DNA from: Ophiocordyceps camponoti-saundersi (nom. inval.) | Lineage: Eukaryota > Ascomycota > Sordariomycetes > Hypocreales > Ophiocordycipitaceae | Assembly (NCBI GenBank): GCA_003339415.1 | Contig: PDHQ01000236.1 | Span: forward strand, 572 to 55,411 | Direction: 5' to 3' | DNA length: 54,840 bases | Part shown: piece by piece, positions 10,999 to 21,146 of the stretch | Position numbering within the stretch: the first letter of the stretch is position 1 | How the letters are laid out: every line of letters begins with the position of its first letter | Notes under the pieces: model-generated | Databases searched by the model: none | What the model was told of the DNA's origin: nothing | The model's input: the letters and a program-made list of their open reading frames with translations, nothing else | Position numbers and translations under genes: made by a program

Positions 10999-12682
10999 TG
11001 GCGAAGAGCAGAAGGCACGCGAGAAAAGACGAGACGATGTGGACAAGCCTCTGCGAGAGTTTTTACCAGGGGCCGGGCGAAGGTCGCAGCAGCAAGTATA
11101 GCGACTTCTTAATTAAGCTCGTTCGTTGATGGTCTTGATGGAAGAGGTTGAGAGAAGTAAACGAGAGGCACGTGAAAGCTTGAGATGAAGAGTTATTAAA
11201 CAGAAGAGTGCAGCAATAGACGGCAAGTAACGATGAAGGAGGATTGAGGGTAAGTAGGATGAATCTTCTGGGTTCGAACAATAGAAGCAGCCCTGTGACA
11301 CGACGTGGCCGCGGTTAAAGAAAAGATTGGTTGAGGCGCGACTGAGAGTTGTTGTATCTTCGTAGTATGTTGAATGTAGTAGGTACAGTACGCTTATGTA
11401 TGTAAGCGCGTAGTCGCACTGTCTGAAGACATGGAAGTTAGGGGGGGGCGGCTGGATCTGAGGACAGCCTCAGACAAGTATGCGTGTGCGAATACCTACC
11501 TGCCTAAAGGCTAGTTGAATACCGAAGCACACCTATTTGGATAGAGGCTACCGACCGAGTTTACCAGGTCCCTACCTACCTAGGTATGCAGGCTACGGTG
11601 TGTCTATTTTTTGCTTGCTCATGGACCGTAACTGCACTGCCTTCTGGAAAGACATGTGTACGTACAGTGCGTCGCTCTCAAAGGGACTGTAGGTACGTCC
11701 GTACATTGGATCCTGGTATGTTTGCTCCATTGACTGCAATTCGAGCTCCTGAGCGTTACACAGTATTAAGCTATTCGACGAGACTGCCGTTAATCTGCGA
11801 GCCCTGTGACACTTGCACAGTGCATTGCATCTACAAACTTCACACCGACCAGCTGAACCCCTCGCGCGCGAGCAAGACCGACCCCTAAAAGTAAATCGGC
11901 GATAACGCGCGCATTGACCAAAGATTGCTGTAGAAACAATAGAAATAACCTCAATAATTATCGGTCTGATACGCCTCATTGTATGAACAGATGTATGCAC
12001 GTATGTATATAGGTATGTATCAATGTTTGTATGTGTGTGGATGAGTATGTATGTGCGTATACATACATGAAGGTGGTGAGCTGGTAGAGTTAAGGTTAGC
12101 AACATCCTTGAAGTTACATGTATAACAAACTCCTTGACCGAAGCCTCATTTCTTCACTGTTTGCCGTGGGCAGCTGGTGGGTAGGTAGGTAGTAGGTAGG
12201 TTGATCGTGTAGGCTTGTTAGGTTGTTATATACCATGTATGTCTTCGACGTCCCAAAGCAAATCACAGTCTGTAGACATCGGCAGTCCTATCCCGTATCT
12301 AAAAACAAATCACAGACATCTGTCGGTATACATGCATGTATAAAGGCAGAAATATAATGACCTATTTTTCAGGTTGTAAAAGTAGCTGACGAGCTGAGGG
12401 AGCATTCCGCGCGCACATCGTCCTACTCAAGTTCCATTTTAGGACTTCGGAACCGATCGTCGGCTCACTGGCCGGGTAGAAAACCGTTTCATCATCCAAA
12501 CCCCTGCGTCGTTCATCCGTGGACCCGAGAACAGAGCGTTCTTGTTCGTCTTCTGCTCGTAGCTCCTCGCCAGCGTCGTTTCCGATCCGCTTCCAATCGT
12601 AATAGTGTAGAGTATGAGAGGGATAATCTTCACTTATGCATTGTGTATGGATAACACCTGCCGGGACGACGGGGTTCCGTCA
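10999..12682. other. Long intergenic region with GTAT- and TAGG-type simple repeats
   Basis: This 1.7-kb stretch is upstream of the Rgd2-like gene and downstream of uS13m. It holds scattered tetranucleotide runs: CCTACCTACCTAGG near 11572, GTATGTAT-type repeats at 11990-12070, and GTAGGTAGGTAGTAGGTAGG near 12181. Open frames here have no domain-like content and I do not call a gene. The part next to 10998 should contain the Rgd2-like promoter and 5' UTR. Confidence 0.5.
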
Positions 12683-13160
12683 CTACGATTGTCGGTTGAT
12701 GCGATTCAGTTTGTTTGCCGTCGCCGTCTGGGTTCTTGTTCGCTGGCCGCGCACCGGCAAGCCCATGGCGTGACGTCTTCCGCGAGTAGATCCGTTCTCT
12801 TTCAGTCTTCGAATTCTTTCCTGTACCAACTTCAAGGCATCCGTTCCAATCGTCATCTGGGACAGCTCCGCTGTCAAAGATGTGACGGTCTTCGGGGTCA
12901 GAGAGCCGGCTCTGGCGAGCTTATGGATTGAGTATTTAGCCATGATGCGGGCCGATGCCTTCGGGCCGAGAGCATAGAAGGACTCGAGAACTTTCTGCAC
13001 GCATATCGATACATTAGCCCTTTACTGGCCATTTGCACGCCGGAGCCCTTCTTACCTTAACGAGCTGAGTCTCGGGAAAGTTTATTTGCAAGATGATAAC
13101 CTACAGGTTATTCGGTTAGAACACATACTAATTGAACGACAGTTGAGGCGATCGCACCAT
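12683..13160 (-). CDS. SWS2: Mitochondrial small-subunit ribosomal protein uS13m
   Basis: Exons on the minus strand are 13160-13158 (ATG alone), 13100-13056 and 12994-12683, giving 119 aa, the usual length for fungal uS13m. The product reads M-VIILQINFPETQLVK-KVLESFYALGPKASARIM and carries the S13 signature: a helix-two-turn-helix region, then RIRRLKENGSTRGRRHAMG and LPVRGQRTRTQ. The first intron follows the start codon directly (donor GTGCGA, branch CTAAC, acceptor TGTAG). The second intron (13055-12995) has GTAAGA...TGCAG ends. uS13m sits in the head of the mitoribosomal small subunit and contacts the P-site tRNA. The divergent neighbour is the cyclophilin gene. Confidence 0.92.
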
Positions 13161-13631
13161 GGTGACGGGCTGTGTGCTCGGACGGTCGAGTGCCCTCTGA
13201 ACGTGCTTGATGAGAATCGCGGGTTGGTCGACAGGTGGAAAAGTTGCGGTTAGGCAAGAACGTCTGTAGTCAAGAATTCATGACACTTGGCTTAGATAAG
13301 CCTCAAGCCGGAAATGCCCCAATCGTTAATTCCATTTTCTGGCACAAAAAAGAGCTGGAGCCTGCAGCTCAGCCAGCGGCGCGGCTCTCGCAGGGGCCTC
13401 GCTACTTGCTACAGTGGTGTGAAACTACATACAGATAATCCGCCAATCAAAGCCCGTGCATCTCGTCTCATTAGGCACCGTGCCCCGTGTTGTGCTGGGC
13501 TCCAGGGAGGAAGAAAAGTATCTGGCCGGTTCCCTTTGTCATATTCCTGCCCTTGCAGATACTTTGTCTTTACCAGAAGCAAGGCACTAACTAAGCCTCG
13601 GATCACCGACAGCCTACAGACGTACAGGTGG

Positions 13632-13638
13632 TATATAA
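13632..13638 (+). promoter_or_regulatory. TATA box of the cyclophilin gene
   Basis: TATATAA lies 110 bp upstream of the cyclophilin ATG (13748), in the 587-bp divergent region shared with uS13m. A CT/AC-rich leader with a CAA-rich stretch before the start follows, as is typical of highly expressed fungal genes. The rest of 13161-13747 shows no gene. Confidence 0.5.
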
Positions 13639-13747
13639 TCCGGGAAAGTGGCCGTTCTTCCTTCCGTTCTTCCGGCGTTATTCACACGTAATCCACATTC
13701 ATACTTTCAACTTTCGACAACCCCGATAAACAATATCGCAAATCAAC

Positions 13748-14729
13748 ATGCTGAACCTCAGACGGCTGCTGACATCGGCTGCTCTCGTTCTCGGGATCAG
13801 CCTGGTGCTTTTCTCTCAGATAGCTGAGGCTACCAAAGGTCCCAAAATCACCCACAAGGTGACGTTTCATATGAAGCATGGGGACGAAGATATCGGATCA
13901 ATTGTCATGGGCCTTTACGGCAAGACGGTCCCCAAAACTGCTGAGAACTTCTTCCAACTTTCCAAGAAGAAAGCGGGCGAAGGCTATCTCGACTCGACCT
14001 TCCACCGCGTCATCCCCCAATTCATGATCCAGGGTGGTGACTTCACCAAAGGCGATGGCACCGGTGGCAAGTCAAGTGAGTTGTCCACGTCCCCAGCCAC
14101 TCCTGGCTTTCCGTGCTGACGTTTGGCACAGTCTACGGCGAAAAGTTCCCCGACGAAAACTTCAAGCTGAAGCACACCAAGCCGGGTATCTTGTCCATGG
14201 CCAACTCTGGGAAGGACACCAACGGCTCTCAGTTCTTCATCACTACCGTTATCACTTCGTACGTTGACTTGCCCACGCCGCCTATAAACTCACATTTACT
14301 GACCAAGTCTATCCAGGTGGCTTGACGGAAGGCACGTCGTGTTCGGTGAAGTCCTCGAGGGCATGGATGTTGTCCATAAGATCGAGAAAGTCCCGACGAA
14401 GCAAGACAAACCTGATAAAACTGTTCGCGTCGCCAAGGTCGACACGGAAGAGCTTTCCGAAGGTATACACGTGGAACTTTGAGGACACTGCGCGCTGCGC
14501 CTACTGGGCAAACAATTTCCTTCTTCTGTGGCCGATGTGCTGATCCGTGTGGCACCGCCTTTTCTTATCAGGAGCCGCTCCCGGTGAGGACGAACCGGAG
14601 ACCCCACCATTGAAGGACGAGGGCTCTGCTGGGTGGTCATCTCTGCAGAAGCTCATTGTACTTGGTGTCTTTGTAGGTGCAGTGGCCATCTACCTGCGCT
14701 CCCGAAGCCAGTATTCGAGACTCGATTAG
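13748..14729 (+). CDS. Peptidyl-prolyl cis-trans isomerase, cyclophilin B type, ER, membrane-anchored
   Basis: Exons are 13748-14075, 14132-14258, 14317-14462 and 14572-14729, giving 252 aa. An N-terminal signal sequence of ~28 residues has a hydrophobic core ([17 protein letters not shown]). The cyclophilin domain is complete: [23 protein letters not shown] with the catalytic Arg, [27 protein letters not shown] and [12 protein letters not shown] with the cyclosporin-binding Trp. An acidic linker leads to a C-terminal membrane segment ([15 protein letters not shown]) and a short basic tail, instead of an HDEL signal. It should fold secretory proteins as an ER-membrane PPIase. The third intron (14463-14571, 109 nt) is longer than the other two and separates the enzyme domain from the anchor exon, so a soluble isoform by alternative splicing is conceivable. 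Confidence 0.93.
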
Positions 14730-15031
14730 ACGGTGGCCGAAATATGAATGGTGTCTGTACAAAGTGATGATGCAATTGACCTTGTATTTTCATCGTCATA
14801 GAGCCTTGAAAAGCATGGCTGCAACTCCAGGTCTCTAATAAATGGATTCGTCTCTTCGAATTCACGTTGTACAAATAAGGCAGCGGCCCGCATGTGCGGA
14901 TCACGTGAATGTACTTTGTCAAAGCATGAAGGAAAAACACTATTCGCCTAGCAGTGCTCGCACGCTGAGGCTCAACATCGTACTCATATCGGCCTTGATG
15001 TGTCTTACAATAATAGAAGGTCCTGGACGTG

Positions 15032-15548
15032 ATGAAGATCCTTAGCCTCAACTTCCTCACCTGCGCGGTGAAGGCGTGCAAGACCTCATCGGCATCTTAC
15101 CCTCTTCACCCCAGAGATGCCGAGCTGGTACAGGACGACATTGAGATCAACCCAGAGATGCTCATCAACTTGCTCCCACGGCTCGACTGGGCGGCGTTAC
15201 GAGAAACGGCTTCAGAGGTGTGTTTGTGGTTTTATTTTCTATTGATATATCATTTGCGAGAAGCCACCAAAAAGGCAAACCAGGCAAGGAGGAGGAAAAA
15301 CGCTTCCATGGGAGACGATAGGTACGGATTTTGGAACTGACCTTATGTAGTTGGGCTTCTCCGACTTGCCTGAGCAGCCGCCTGCGCAAGAGCAGCTGCA
15401 AGCTGACGAGGTCATGCTCCGTGACTTACATCACCTCTTGCTGGAGACGCAGATATCAGAGGGGAAGCTGGTGTGCGGCAATTGCGGACACGAGTATGCC
15501 GTCAAGGAGGGCATCGCCAACTTCCTCTTGCCCAGCCACCTAGTGTAA
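15032..15548 (+). CDS. TRM112: Methyltransferase activator subunit TRM112
   Basis: Exons are 15032-15217 and 15351-15548, giving 127 aa. The zinc-knuckle-like N-terminus is MKILSLNFLTCAVKACK. The middle helix region is NPEMLINLLPRLDWAALRETASE. The C-terminal part (LVCGNCGHEYAVKEGIANFL) brings the second Cys pair and the conserved GIxNFLLP ending. TRM112 stabilises and activates several methyltransferases acting on tRNA (Trm9, Trm11), 18S rRNA (Bud23) and the translation termination factor eRF1 (Mtq2). The intron is 133 nt, has GTGTGT...TGTAG ends and an ACTGAC branch site. The gene lies 302 bp downstream of the cyclophilin gene and converges on BIG1. Confidence 0.94.
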
Positions 15549-15840
15549 AAAAGCTATTTCCGAACAGAAGGCTTTGGCCAAGTCTTGCGTCACGGCAGGT
15601 GGAGTTGGGGTGTTTCTCGGCAGCACATTTGACGGTTGGCGTCTGGATTTCAGAGGTCTGACGAAAAATAAGAACTTGAGTATCTTTAGCTCAAGCCGGC
15701 ATGCATGTCCGCTCGACATTTCTTTACGCGATTGTATTTACAGGGATAACTCATGTCATAAACCGCAACTCCTGTAATACGAATACACAAGCAAATGATG
15801 TGGCCAGCAATTCCGCGTCGCTTCGAAGTCTACATACCTG

Positions 15841-16819
15841 TTACTGCTGCTTCTTGTGAGCAGCCGGGCCCATTTCCTTCTCGAATGCTCCATAAGAGAC
15901 CTCGAGACTAGACAAGGCCTTGAGACCGACGCCGAGAATAGAAAAGAGCACTATGGCCACGATAATCCCCATGAATATCCCTCGAGAGGCGTCAGATAGA
16001 GAGATTAGAGAAGAGCGTAGAATTTGCGTACCTGGGGTAAAGAATTGGTATTTCTCCAATAAAGGTAGACGCTCCCATTCAGTATTGTTCTCCTCGCGTC
16101 GCACCAGTTCAGGTTCCAAATCTCTCTTCAGGTCCTGGTGTATTGTGTCGACGAACTCGGCCTGATACGCTGGTTCGCCTGGACTCGATAGGAAAAGAAT
16201 AGTGTAGCTATCACTTCTAGTGAGGGTTTCGAGTTTGTCGAAAAGGATCTCATCTGTTTCCCACTGAGAAACACTCTTTGAATAGACGCGAGCTACTTAC
16301 CATGCTTCGATAAGTCGCCAGCTCTGTCGTTCTGGCCCAAGGGAGGTAGGCGGACCTCGTCGACAATAACACTCTTTCCCTTTTTGGTGCATTCTGATTC
16401 GATGTATTGCGCGAGTCCAGCGTATTCCGTGTTCCCGATAACTTCGGCGACTGAGAAGTCGCTCTGAATTCGCGGTCTCGCAACAGCTCGGCACAAGCTC
16501 GGCATGGCGCATTCGCCGGCCCGGAAGTCTGAGGCGCGGATGCCTGGCTGAGAGGCGACGAGATATCGATCCGTCGAACACGTCGCTAGCACATCTCTGA
16601 CGAATTTCAGTGCTTCTGAAGTCGTCTGATACTGGTTGCGGTTGACGGCATCGTGAAACCTGGATCAGGTGTCAGCTAAGGGGGGAAAGGCAAGAGGCGA
16701 ACTGGCCGTAGGGTCCGAAACGCCTACTTGGCCGTGGAAAACAGTAGCAGCGGGGAGGAAGAGATCGCTACTACTGAGTGTATCAGCGACAGCACACTGA
16801 GGGCTGCACGAAGATGCAT
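15841..16819 (-). CDS. BIG1: ER protein BIG1 (V0-accessory-type; beta-1,6-glucan and wall biogenesis)
   Basis: Exons on the minus strand are 16819-16728, 16659-16301, 16253-16032 and 15980-15841, giving 270 aa. The N-terminal signal peptide is MHLRAALSVLSLIHSVVA, followed by SPLLLFSTAKF. The luminal domain shows ALKFVRDVLATCSTDRYLV, QPGIRASDF and GECAMPSLCRAV, which match the BIG1 pattern. A C-terminal membrane segment (IFMGIIVAIVLFSILGVG, ~226-247) is followed by a short basic tail. Yeast BIG1 is needed for beta-1,6-glucan and the family is related to V-ATPase accessory proteins. The third intron (16031-15981) is 51 nt without a stop, so its retention would add 17 residues just before the membrane segment. 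The gene is divergent from RRP17 with 230 bp between starts. Confidence 0.87.
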
Positions 16820-17049
16820 CCTTGAGATTCGATATGCGTAGACGTGTTCCTGGAGTACGACGTGCATACAAGGGTGTGGAGGATTGCGAGCATGAGGTTC
16901 CGCATCGTCACCGGCTTACATAATATACTCTTTACTAGCAAAGACCCGCTTGATGCACACCGAGCGGTAGTTCCCTGTTGAACCTCTTCGAGAATCTTGG
17001 CAGTCGACGCATCAACTTGGACATCAGACTGCCCGGAAATCAACGTGCC
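16820..17049. promoter_or_regulatory. Bidirectional promoter of BIG1 and RRP17
   Basis: Only 230 bp separate the two start codons, so the promoters and both 5' leaders must overlap. I see no clear TATA box. Confidence 0.6.
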
Positions 17050-17772
17050 ATGTTCGCTAAACCGAGACCAAAGAAAAGCCTTCTTCCGACACCGAGTGTA
17101 AGAAAGCGAAAGTTGAAGTCGAGCATCGAAGAGGTTACCTTCGACGACGATGCCCGCCATGAATATCTCACGGGGTTCCACAAGCGGAAGCAACAGAGAA
17201 TAAAACACGCACAAGAAGTGGCTGCCAAAAGAGCACATCAGGAAAAACTGGAAGCCCGGAAACAGGTTCGGCCATTCTGTTTTTCCTCCATGAGGTGGGG
17301 ATGACCCGCGCTGAACTGTCGTTATCTGCAGATGAGGATTGAACGCCGACGCGAGGTCGAGCAACATGTCGAAACGGTCAATCAGATATTAAGAGAGTGT
17401 GGTGCGGTGACGGACCCCCTCGAGGATAGTTCAAACCAACAAGAGCAAGACGATGTATGGGACGGGTTTCCGGACGAGCCCAACTTAGACATCCTTAATA
17501 ACGAGGAAGAGTACATCGATGAGGATCGTTACACCACGGTCACCATTGAGACAGTCGCAGTATCTAGAGATGGTTTGGATAAGGTACTGAAGTCGCCAAG
17601 CAAAGAGGAGGAAGAAGGAGACGAGGCGGAGGCGCAGCGACCACGTATAGGCAGAGAGACAAGAAGAACTGGACTTCGGCCGACAAAGAAGAAGAAAAAA
17701 TTTCGATACGAGAGCAAAGCAGAGAGGCTACTAGGCGATGGAGCAAAGAAAAGATGGCGGAAACAACTTTAG
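17050..17772 (+). CDS. RRP17: Ribosomal RNA-processing protein 17 (Nop25/RRP17)
   Basis: Exons are 17050-17265 and 17332-17772, giving 218 aa. The start MFAKPRPKKS is favoured over an upstream in-frame TTG. The conserved block is EEVTFDDDARHEYLTGFHKRK, then a Lys/Arg/Gln-rich helix (RIKHAQEVAAKRAHQEKLEARKQMRIERRREVEQHV, described in parts: QRIKHAQEVA, KLEARKQ, MRIERRREVEQHV). An acidic middle (QEQDDVWDGFPDEPN) and a basic tail with poly-Lys (KKKKKFRYESKAERLL) follow. Family members are nucleolar and take part in 5' processing of pre-60S rRNA; yeast Rrp17 is a 5'-3' exonuclease. The 66-nt intron has a GTTCGG donor and an ATCTGCAG acceptor. Confidence 0.9.
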
Positions 17773-17996
17773 AATAAAATGACCTCCAGCAGACCCGGTT
17801 CGTTCAACTAAAATCAGGCAAGCTATATTGCTAGAAGTGACATTCGTTGCGTACTGTTGGTTGATAGTCGATCGATAATCACCCCCGGCTTGCACCCGTA
17901 GGAGTGTGCCAAGGGAGCCTCATCGCTCCGAAGCACTTCAGGCCGAGAAGGGGTTGGCACGAGACGAAAGACCATCGACTGGGTGACAGTCGAGCG

Positions 17997-18658
17997 TCAG
18001 ATGTTACCCATTTCTTGCTGCAATTCATCCAGATCCTTCTTGAGACCAGCGTACTCCGTCTCTTTGGCTTCGTACTTCTGTTCCCATTGATCGCGCTCGC
18101 TCTCGAGCGCCTGCACCTTGCGCTCGAGTTGTCCGCACTTCAGATCGGCTTGACGGAGCCTGTTTCAAGCGCCGTCAGCAATGCGAGATATCTGGGTATA
18201 TCTTCAAATAGATGTCAGGATCACGTACATCTCCTTGCATTCACGGATGGTCTTATCGGCTTCCTCGGCTTCATCCTCAAGCAGCTGCACGCGCCGCTGC
18301 AGCGTCTCATTCTGTGTGCCGTGTTGTTGACCCTCGTCAGCAGCCTTTTTGCATTCCTTGATGGCTGCTTCGAGCTTCTCGTTTTCGCCCTCGAGCAGGC
18401 TATTCTTATGTTTGAGAGAAGTGATTTCCTGCTCTCTCGATAAATTCTCCTGGTCCAGAGCCTTGACCTTGCTCTGTAGTTCCTCGACTTTGTTGGCAGA
18501 TTCGTCAGCCTCGAGACGGAGGGCGTTCATTTTCTGCACGTCGTCATCAGTGTCAATTCCAGCCTTTGGCCCCTTGTGAACAGGGTATGTTGAGGGAGGG
18601 GAGGAGATGGGGGAGCTGGCTGGTGAGGGGATAGACGAACTTCCTTGATGCGATCCAT
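17997..18658 (-). CDS. TPM1: Tropomyosin
   Basis: Exons on the minus strand are 18658-18641, 18533-18229 and 18159-17997, giving exactly 161 aa, the length of S. pombe Cdc8. The start is MDRIKEKMNALRLEADES. The whole product is a continuous heptad-repeat coiled coil: VEELQSKVKALDQENLSREQ, LLEGENEKLEAAIKECKK, VQLLEDEAEEADKTIRECKE, then RQADLKCGQLERKVQALE, ending LDELQQEMGNI. It polymerises along formin-made actin cables and the cytokinetic ring. Introns of 107 and 69 nt follow residue 6 and lie inside the codon for a Met. The gene converges on RRP17 (224 bp) and diverges from the securin candidate. Confidence 0.95.
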
Positions 18659-19191
18659 CTTTGCCTGAAGTAATCAGCGTGATGAAAGTGGCGATGGGTC
18701 CTTTAGCGGATGGTGAAAGGCGGTTGTGTCGACGAAGAGAATGGTGACGAGAAAAGGCAGGCTGTCACGATTGATGGAAAGGAGTTGGAGATGGACTTTG
18801 GACGGAGAGCGGAACACGGTGATTAAGCGTGTAGAGTACCTGCTTCGTACGTAGGTATGTAGGTATGTGGGCGGTATTGTGACTGATGTCAGCGGCAGGA
18901 TGGACAACTGAACTTGTGTAGTCCGTACAACACAGTACCTTCAAGTGCCCCTCCAAGTCGTTGCGGCCCCCTGCCCTGGCCCTGTGACCCTGGAAGCGAG
19001 GGCCCCGCGCTCTGCCACAGCAAAGTGCCAAAGATGCACGCTGTGGCTGTTGCCCCGCCAACGGCGCCAACGGTAGCCGTCATCCACAGTCCAAGGACGA
19101 CGCGGCACCTGTGATTTCTCAAGTCTCTTCATGCACAATTCACGACATTTTAGTATTCGCTCAAGTTCACGCCCATAGTCGCCCGCACGCC
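18659..19191. promoter_or_regulatory. Divergent intergenic region between tropomyosin and the securin candidate
   Basis: These 533 bp separate two start codons in head-to-head orientation. A GTAGGTATGTAGGTATGTGG simple repeat lies near 18850. Reading frames here on the minus strand have no family resemblance and overlap the region expected to hold both 5' leaders. Confidence 0.5.
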
Positions 19192-20570
19192 ATGCTCGCA
19201 GCGCATCGCGATCAGGAGAATCTGGTGCCAACGCACCAAGTCCCAACGAAGCAGACGCTCAAGGACGGCGCCACCAGGTTTCCAAAGACACCTCTCGTCA
19301 GCCGCAACGATGAAAATTTTCAGGCGACGACGTTCGCAGGAAAGACGGGAAAATATGGCTTCACGGGTGTCAGGCACGATAAGTTCGCGGCAAAGGGCAC
19401 TGGCAAGGCGTCCTCCATGGTCACTCCGATGGGTATGTACAGTGCTCAAAGACGCGCGCGACATGGGGCGACGACAAACTGACGAGGGTCCCGGCAAAAG
19501 CACGCAATGTTAGAGCTCCTTTGGGGAATAAGACGACGAACGCCAAGGCCAAAACTGATCGTAGCGCTGGCGTCAAAGACATGGTCAAGGAAATCGAGCG
19601 AGCTCAAGCTAAGCATACCACCGTGCAGAAGCCGAAGCCCAAGACCCTGGAGCTCGCACCCGCAAAGAAACAACTCGCAATCCATTTTGACCAGAGCCGC
19701 GACTCAGAGGAGGACGAAGAGCCAGAATATGCTCCACCACCACCAAAGCCGCTGCCATACCAATCCGACGTACTCCCCGAGGGTGGCCTAACATTTGAGA
19801 GCCTCAAGGGAAAGAAGTTTTTGAAGGGGTTCTACGAGCATTTCCACAACCCTTTGGGTGACGCTGGAGTATCGCGTGAAGAGAAGCGGCTCTGTGAAGA
19901 GATGCAGGCGCTTCTGAAAGCCGCCAAAGAGCGCAACGAACGCGAAGCGGCCACGCTGAATTGGAACATTGAAGACCTGATTGAGACGGCACCGTCAAGC
20001 CGTGACAATCCCGCAGCCGATAGTGAGACGGTACCTGAACAACACAAGCTCGCTAAGAAATCGCGAAGTCAGCTGGCAACCATGTCCTCGAAGCAAGCGG
20101 CTTTGGCCCTAGCTGTTTCCTCCGGGGGCGGGAGAGATGCCAACGCTGGTGCGCCCTTGAGAAGCGCGCCGACAAGAAAACCGCTTTCAAGTTTACTTTT
20201 GGGAAGTAAAACAGGGAAGCAGGTTGCCATGCGCCAGGCTACAGAGTCGGCGGGAGAGACGGCTTCAAGGACGACGATTGGCTACAACAAGGGCCGAACA
20301 GCTTCATCCATGCTTCAGAAACGCGTCATAGACCAGCCAGTCCGGCAGTTTAGCGTTTGCGGTACGCATTCGGAGCCTTCCGTCGTGACGCCCGCGCGGA
20401 TGCAACAAGCGGCGCCGAGTAAGGAGCCGCTACTCGGAGATCATTCCCGACCTCAGTTCTTGGCCATGTTTGACGACATGGACGATGAGGATTTACCCCC
20501 GATCCGAAATCCGTTCCCAGGCTTGGAAGAAGAAGAGGAAGAAGAGTTTGAGATGAAGCTGGCCATGTAG
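19192..20570 (+). CDS. Candidate securin (Pds1/Cut2-like mitotic inhibitor of separase)
   Basis: Exons are 19192-19432 and 19501-20570, giving 436 aa. The protein is hydrophilic with no folded catalytic domain. Near the N-terminus is a KEN-like DQENL (residues 7-11). Across the splice junction comes a destruction-box-like RAPLGNKTTN (85-94, RxxLxxxxxN). Further on is DEEPEYAPPPPKPLPY (~152-167), which resembles the separase-binding (D/E)xEYxPP segment of securins. Then LTFESLKGKKFLKGFY and a Ser-rich region lead to a strongly acidic C-terminus (LEEEEEEEFEMKLAM). Securins hold separase inactive until APC/C-driven destruction at anaphase. The intron (19433-19500) has GTATGT...AAAAG ends; this acceptor was chosen because it alone gives the RAPLGNKTTNAKAK frame. 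The identity is an inference from short motifs and layout; overall similarity could not be measured. Confidence 0.6.
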
Positions 20571-20978
20571 ATGCAGGCAGGCCGTTGTGTGGCCAAGTCG
20601 TGCCTCGGATTCAGGCGTTGGGGAATAGACAAGCGGTGGAGATGTGGAGTGCAGATGAGCTGTGTGGGTTTTCAAGGATTCAGGCGTTGAGAGTGTTTTC
20701 CTGCATGTAAATATGCATGTTTGCATCGACGAGTGGCATCGAACTTGAAGTTTGCTATCTATCCTGCTTGGAGTCGTCTGCGAGGTTTAAGCGGAGAGAG
20801 GTAGTCGGCGAGGCCAAGACCTACCATAGTCACATTCACCACCAAAGCCGCCGGCACTATAGTACTCCACTATCCGTAAGCGCGCGCACTTCAGCTCGGG
20901 TGATGCGGAAGGACGGACAATAGAAAATCCGGTCACAAGCCTTGCCTTATGTACATGTATATATATACACACTGCTTA
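20571..20978. other. 3' flank of the securin candidate up to the Copia insertion
   Basis: About 400 bp of ordinary composition end in a TATATATAC stretch (20958-20968) just before the target-site duplication of the retrotransposon. I see no gene here. Confidence 0.5.
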
Positions 20979-20983
20979 GTAAA
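20979..20983. repeat. Target-site duplication, left copy (GTAAA)
   Basis: The pentanucleotide GTAAA directly precedes the left LTR and recurs directly after the right LTR at 26291-26295. Five bp is the standard duplication for Copia integrases. Confidence 0.85.
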
Positions 20984-21146
20984 TGTTGTGTGACACACCC
21001 TATGTCTAGGCTATGCCCCACTCAGGGCTTGAGCCCGGTCAGGTCAGTATGTTAGATATACTAAATTAGTATAGAGGGGCCACTAGAGTTAGACTTAGAA
21101 TTAGCAATATCACTGCCCGATCCGTAATAGCGTGCGTGCTATAATA
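20984..21146 (+). repeat. Left LTR of the Copia element (163 bp)
   Basis: This LTR is the same length as the right LTR and aligns with it end to end. Nearly all differences that I see are C/T or G/A transitions. It retains more CpA and TpG than the internal region. Its end is followed by GGTTATACGCCC, where a primer-binding site is expected, itself apparently mutated. Confidence 0.93.

Noticed and set aside
11593..12105. 170-codon minus-strand frame
   Set aside because: Large parts are translated GTAT microsatellite (Thr/His/Tyr/Ile repeats), so it is not likely coding.
13235..13691. Plus-strand frames upstream of the cyclophilin gene
   Set aside because: They lie in the divergent promoter, cross the TATA element and show no protein-like conservation.
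18941..19246. Minus-strand 101-codon frame in the tropomyosin/securin-candidate divergent region
   Set aside because: No domain, and it overlaps the start of the better-supported plus-strand gene and the shared promoter.
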